Below, piece by piece: positions 62,309 through 64,000 of a stretch of DNA of 64,000 bases; within the stretch, counting starts at the first letter, position 1, and each line of letters opens with the position of its first letter. The notes under the pieces were generated by a model that saw only the letters and a list, made by a program, of their open reading frames with translations, was not told the origin of the DNA and did not search any database. The stretch is from JAIUNP01 sp020161975. Its GTDB lineage: Bacteria > Pseudomonadota > Alphaproteobacteria > Rhizobiales > Beijerinckiaceae. Position numbers and translations under genes: made by a program. Where the stretch lies: positions 1-64,000 of the forward strand of contig DAIOGK010000008.1 in NCBI GenBank assembly GCA_036745275.1. Direction: 5' to 3'.

Positions 62309-62671
62309 TCACCACATATCCAGAGAAACGCGCGCCAGGTCCGACATGCGGCTCTGCTCCCACGGCGGATCGAAGACCATGCTGACCCTGCAACCGATAA
62401 CGCCCGGCACGGTGTTGACCGCGTTCTCGACCCAGCCCGGCATTTCGCCAGCCACGGGACAGCCCGGCGCGGTCAGCGTCATGTCGATGTCGACCTGCCG
62501 GTCGTCCTTGATATCGATGCGGTAGATCAGTCCGAGTTCGTAGATATCCGCCGGAATTTCCGGATCATAAACGGTTTTCAGCGCCGCAATGATCTCGTCG
62601 GTCAGCCGGTCGATTTCCTCGGGAGGCAGTTTCTCCACCGCAGCGGTTCCGGAAGCCTCTGTCTCGGTCAT
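62309..62671 (-). CDS. sufT: SUF-associated MIP18/DUF59 protein
   Basis: A 120-residue DUF59 protein with ALKTVYDPEIPADIYELGLIY and TLTAPGCPVAGEMPGWVENA. Such SufT-type proteins help mature iron-sulfur proteins. The ATG lies seven bases after the sufS stop, so it belongs to the suf operon. Confidence 0.92.
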   Translation of the reverse strand: MTETEASGTAAVEKLPPEEIDRLTDEIIAALKTVYDPEIPADIYELGLIYRIDIKDDRQVDIDMTLTAPGCPVAGEMPGWVENAVNTVPGVIGCRVSMVFDPPWEQSRMSDLARVSLDMW

Positions 62672-62678
62672 GGCATCC

Positions 62679-63902
62679 TCACGAAAACAGGGTTTGGGCG
62701 CGACGAAGCGCGTCGACAAGGGCGTCCACCTCTTCGCGGGTGTTGTAGAGCGCGAAGGAGGCGCGGCAGGTCGCTGTTTCGCCGAAGCGGGCGAGCAGCG
62801 GCATGGTGCAATGCGTACCGGCGCGGACGGCGACGCCATGCCGGTCGATCACAGTGGCAATGTCATGGGCGTGGGCGTTGGGGAAGGAAAAGGAAACGAT
62901 CGCCCCCTTGTGCCGCGCCTTGCCGATGATCCGCAGCGAATTGATCTCGCCAAGCCTATCGTGGGCATAGCGCATGAGATCGTCCTCATGCGCGCGGATC
63001 GCTTCCTTGCCGATGCCGGTGATGTAGTCGAGCGCGACGCCCAGCCCTGCCGCCGGCACGATGGCCGGCGTTCCGGCCTCGAACTTGTGTGGCGGCGCGC
63101 CATAGGTCACGCCCTCTTCCGTCACGGTCCGGATCATTTCGCCGCCGCCCAAAAACGGCGGCATCCGCTCCAGCCATTCGCGCTTGCCGAAAAGTGCGCC
63201 GATACCGGAGGGACCATAGAGCTTGTGGCCGGTGATCGTGTAGAAATCGCAATCGATGTCCTGCACATCAACGGGCAGATGCACCGCGCCCTGCGAACCA
63301 TCGACCAGCACCGGAATGCCGCGCGCATGGGCGATGCGGCAGACATCCTTCACCGGCACAATGGTGCCGAGAACATTCGACATATGCGTGATAGCGACGA
63401 TTTTCGTCTTCGGCGTCAGCAATTCCTCGAACTTGTCGAGCAGGAAGTTGCCATCCTCGTCCACTGGCGCCCATTTGATCACGACGCCGTGGCTTTCACG
63501 CCAGTAATTCCAGGGCACGATGTTGGAATGGTGCTCCATGATCGAGAGCACGATCTCGTCGCCGGCCTTGAGGTCAAGCGCGCGGCCCAGAGATGAGGCG
63601 ACGAGATTGATCGCTTCCGTCGCGTTTTTGGTGAAGATGATCTCGTCGGTCGACGGCGCGTTGAGGAAGGCGCGCACCTTCTCGCGCCCGCCCTCGTAGG
63701 CTTCAGTCGCGGCGTTGGCGAGGTAATGCAGGCCGCGATGCACGTTGGCATATTCGTGTTCGTAAACCTCGCGCATTCGGTCCAGAACCTGACGCGGCTT
63801 TTGCGCCGAGGCGCCATTGTCGAGATAAACCAGCGGCTTGCCGTAGGGCTGAAGCGCGAGGGCTGGAAAATCGGCCCGGATGCGGGTGATGTCGTAGGTC
63901 AT
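62679..63902 (-). CDS. sufS: Cysteine desulfurase SufS
   Basis: A 407-residue PLP enzyme that supplies sulfur for iron-sulfur clusters. YLDNGASAQKP near the start, EHHSNIVPW, the PLP Lys in TGHKLYGPSG (about 227) and the catalytic Cys in RAGTHCTMPLL (about 364) identify the group II desulfurase. It overlaps the end of the sufD fragment (ATGA). Confidence 0.97.
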   Translation of the reverse strand: MTYDITRIRADFPALALQPYGKPLVYLDNGASAQKPRQVLDRMREVYEHEYANVHRGLHYLANAATEAYEGGREKVRAFLNAPSTDEIIFTKNATEAINLVASSLGRALDLKAGDEIVLSIMEHHSNIVPWNYWRESHGVVIKWAPVDEDGNFLLDKFEELLTPKTKIVAITHMSNVLGTIVPVKDVCRIAHARGIPVLVDGSQGAVHLPVDVQDIDCDFYTITGHKLYGPSGIGALFGKREWLERMPPFLGGGEMIRTVTEEGVTYGAPPHKFEAGTPAIVPAAGLGVALDYITGIGKEAIRAHEDDLMRYAHDRLGEINSLRIIGKARHKGAIVSFSFPNAHAHDIATVIDRHGVAVRAGTHCTMPLLARFGETATCRASFALYNTREEVDALVDALRRAQTLFS

Positions 63903-64000
63903 GCGCCCGCCCTCGCCTTCAGCCAGTTCGCGACGATGCCGTTCAGCCGCTCGCGCAGGTTCTCGTCGCTCACATGCTCCAGAACCTCGCCGCAGAAGGC
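63899..64000 (-). CDS. sufD: C-terminal fragment of SufD, cut by the window edge
   Basis: The last 33 codons read AFCGEVLEHVSDENLRERL, NGIVANWLKARAGA and stop at 63899, matching the conserved end of SufD, the scaffold partner of SufB and SufC. The stop overlaps the sufS start. The 5' part lies beyond the right edge. Confidence 0.82.
   Translation of the reverse strand, partial: AFCGEVLEHVSDENLRERLNGIVANWLKARAGA

Overview
The window is chromosomal DNA of a GC-rich alphaproteobacterium, most likely order Hyphomicrobiales. This rests on the gene content (glnB-glnA, hda-ppk-purN, a suf cluster, gentisate and 4-hydroxybenzoate catabolism, a C4-dicarboxylate TRAP transporter) and on protein style; I could not run a taxonomic search.

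Region 1 (1-19288) is an integrated genomic island. A tyrosine integrase (17715-18971) lies next to the 3' end of guaA, a known integration hotspot, and iterated TATACCGTCAG repeats sit between them. The island's cargo looks like anti-phage defence. Reading left is a BrxR/CapW-like WYL regulator, a DUF499/PglY-like AAA+ ATPase and a PglZ-type phosphatase, with the operon continuing past the left edge. Reading right is a tightly overlapping five-gene operon: an AddB-like nuclease, an AddA-like helicase-nuclease, a DUF6361 protein, a phospholipase-D-fold protein and an SNF2-type helicase. The two arms diverge from one control region (4702-5000) that holds a sigma70-like promoter and a direct repeat CTATATGG. 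This composite is the best candidate here for a poorly described defence system. An AlpA-type regulator sits beside the integrase.

Region 2 (19289-28351) returns to core genes: guaA, dctPQM, modBC with convergent modE (no modA), tRNA-Gln(CUG) followed by a frameshifted integrase remnant, and a class V aminotransferase. Region 3 (28352-34263) has a 460-base stretch without a gene, then a membrane histidine kinase with a PDZ-like segment, a LuxR-type response regulator and an autotransporter made of HAF-type repeats.

Region 4 (34264-50109) holds lipA, a biotin-dependent carboxylase alpha subunit, an M19 dipeptidase, a lipoprotein lipase, a YARHG protein and glcB. A gentisate pathway follows: dioxygenase and fumarylpyruvate hydrolase on one side, maleylpyruvate isomerase and a MarR regulator on the other, around a palindromic operator. 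After that come the NAD(P)H-hydrate repair enzyme and glnB-glnA, with a sigma54-type promoter and a clear terminator.

Region 5 (50110-64000) starts with a strikingly AT-rich, apparently foreign alpha/beta hydrolase gene between glnA and pgsA. Then come pgsA-like, hda, ppk, purN and a GST-like gene in one direction, pobA/pobR diverging, an RhlE-type RNA helicase, a Spy/CpxP-like periplasmic protein, and the end of a suf operon (sufD fragment, sufS, sufT, sufA, tfoX-like).
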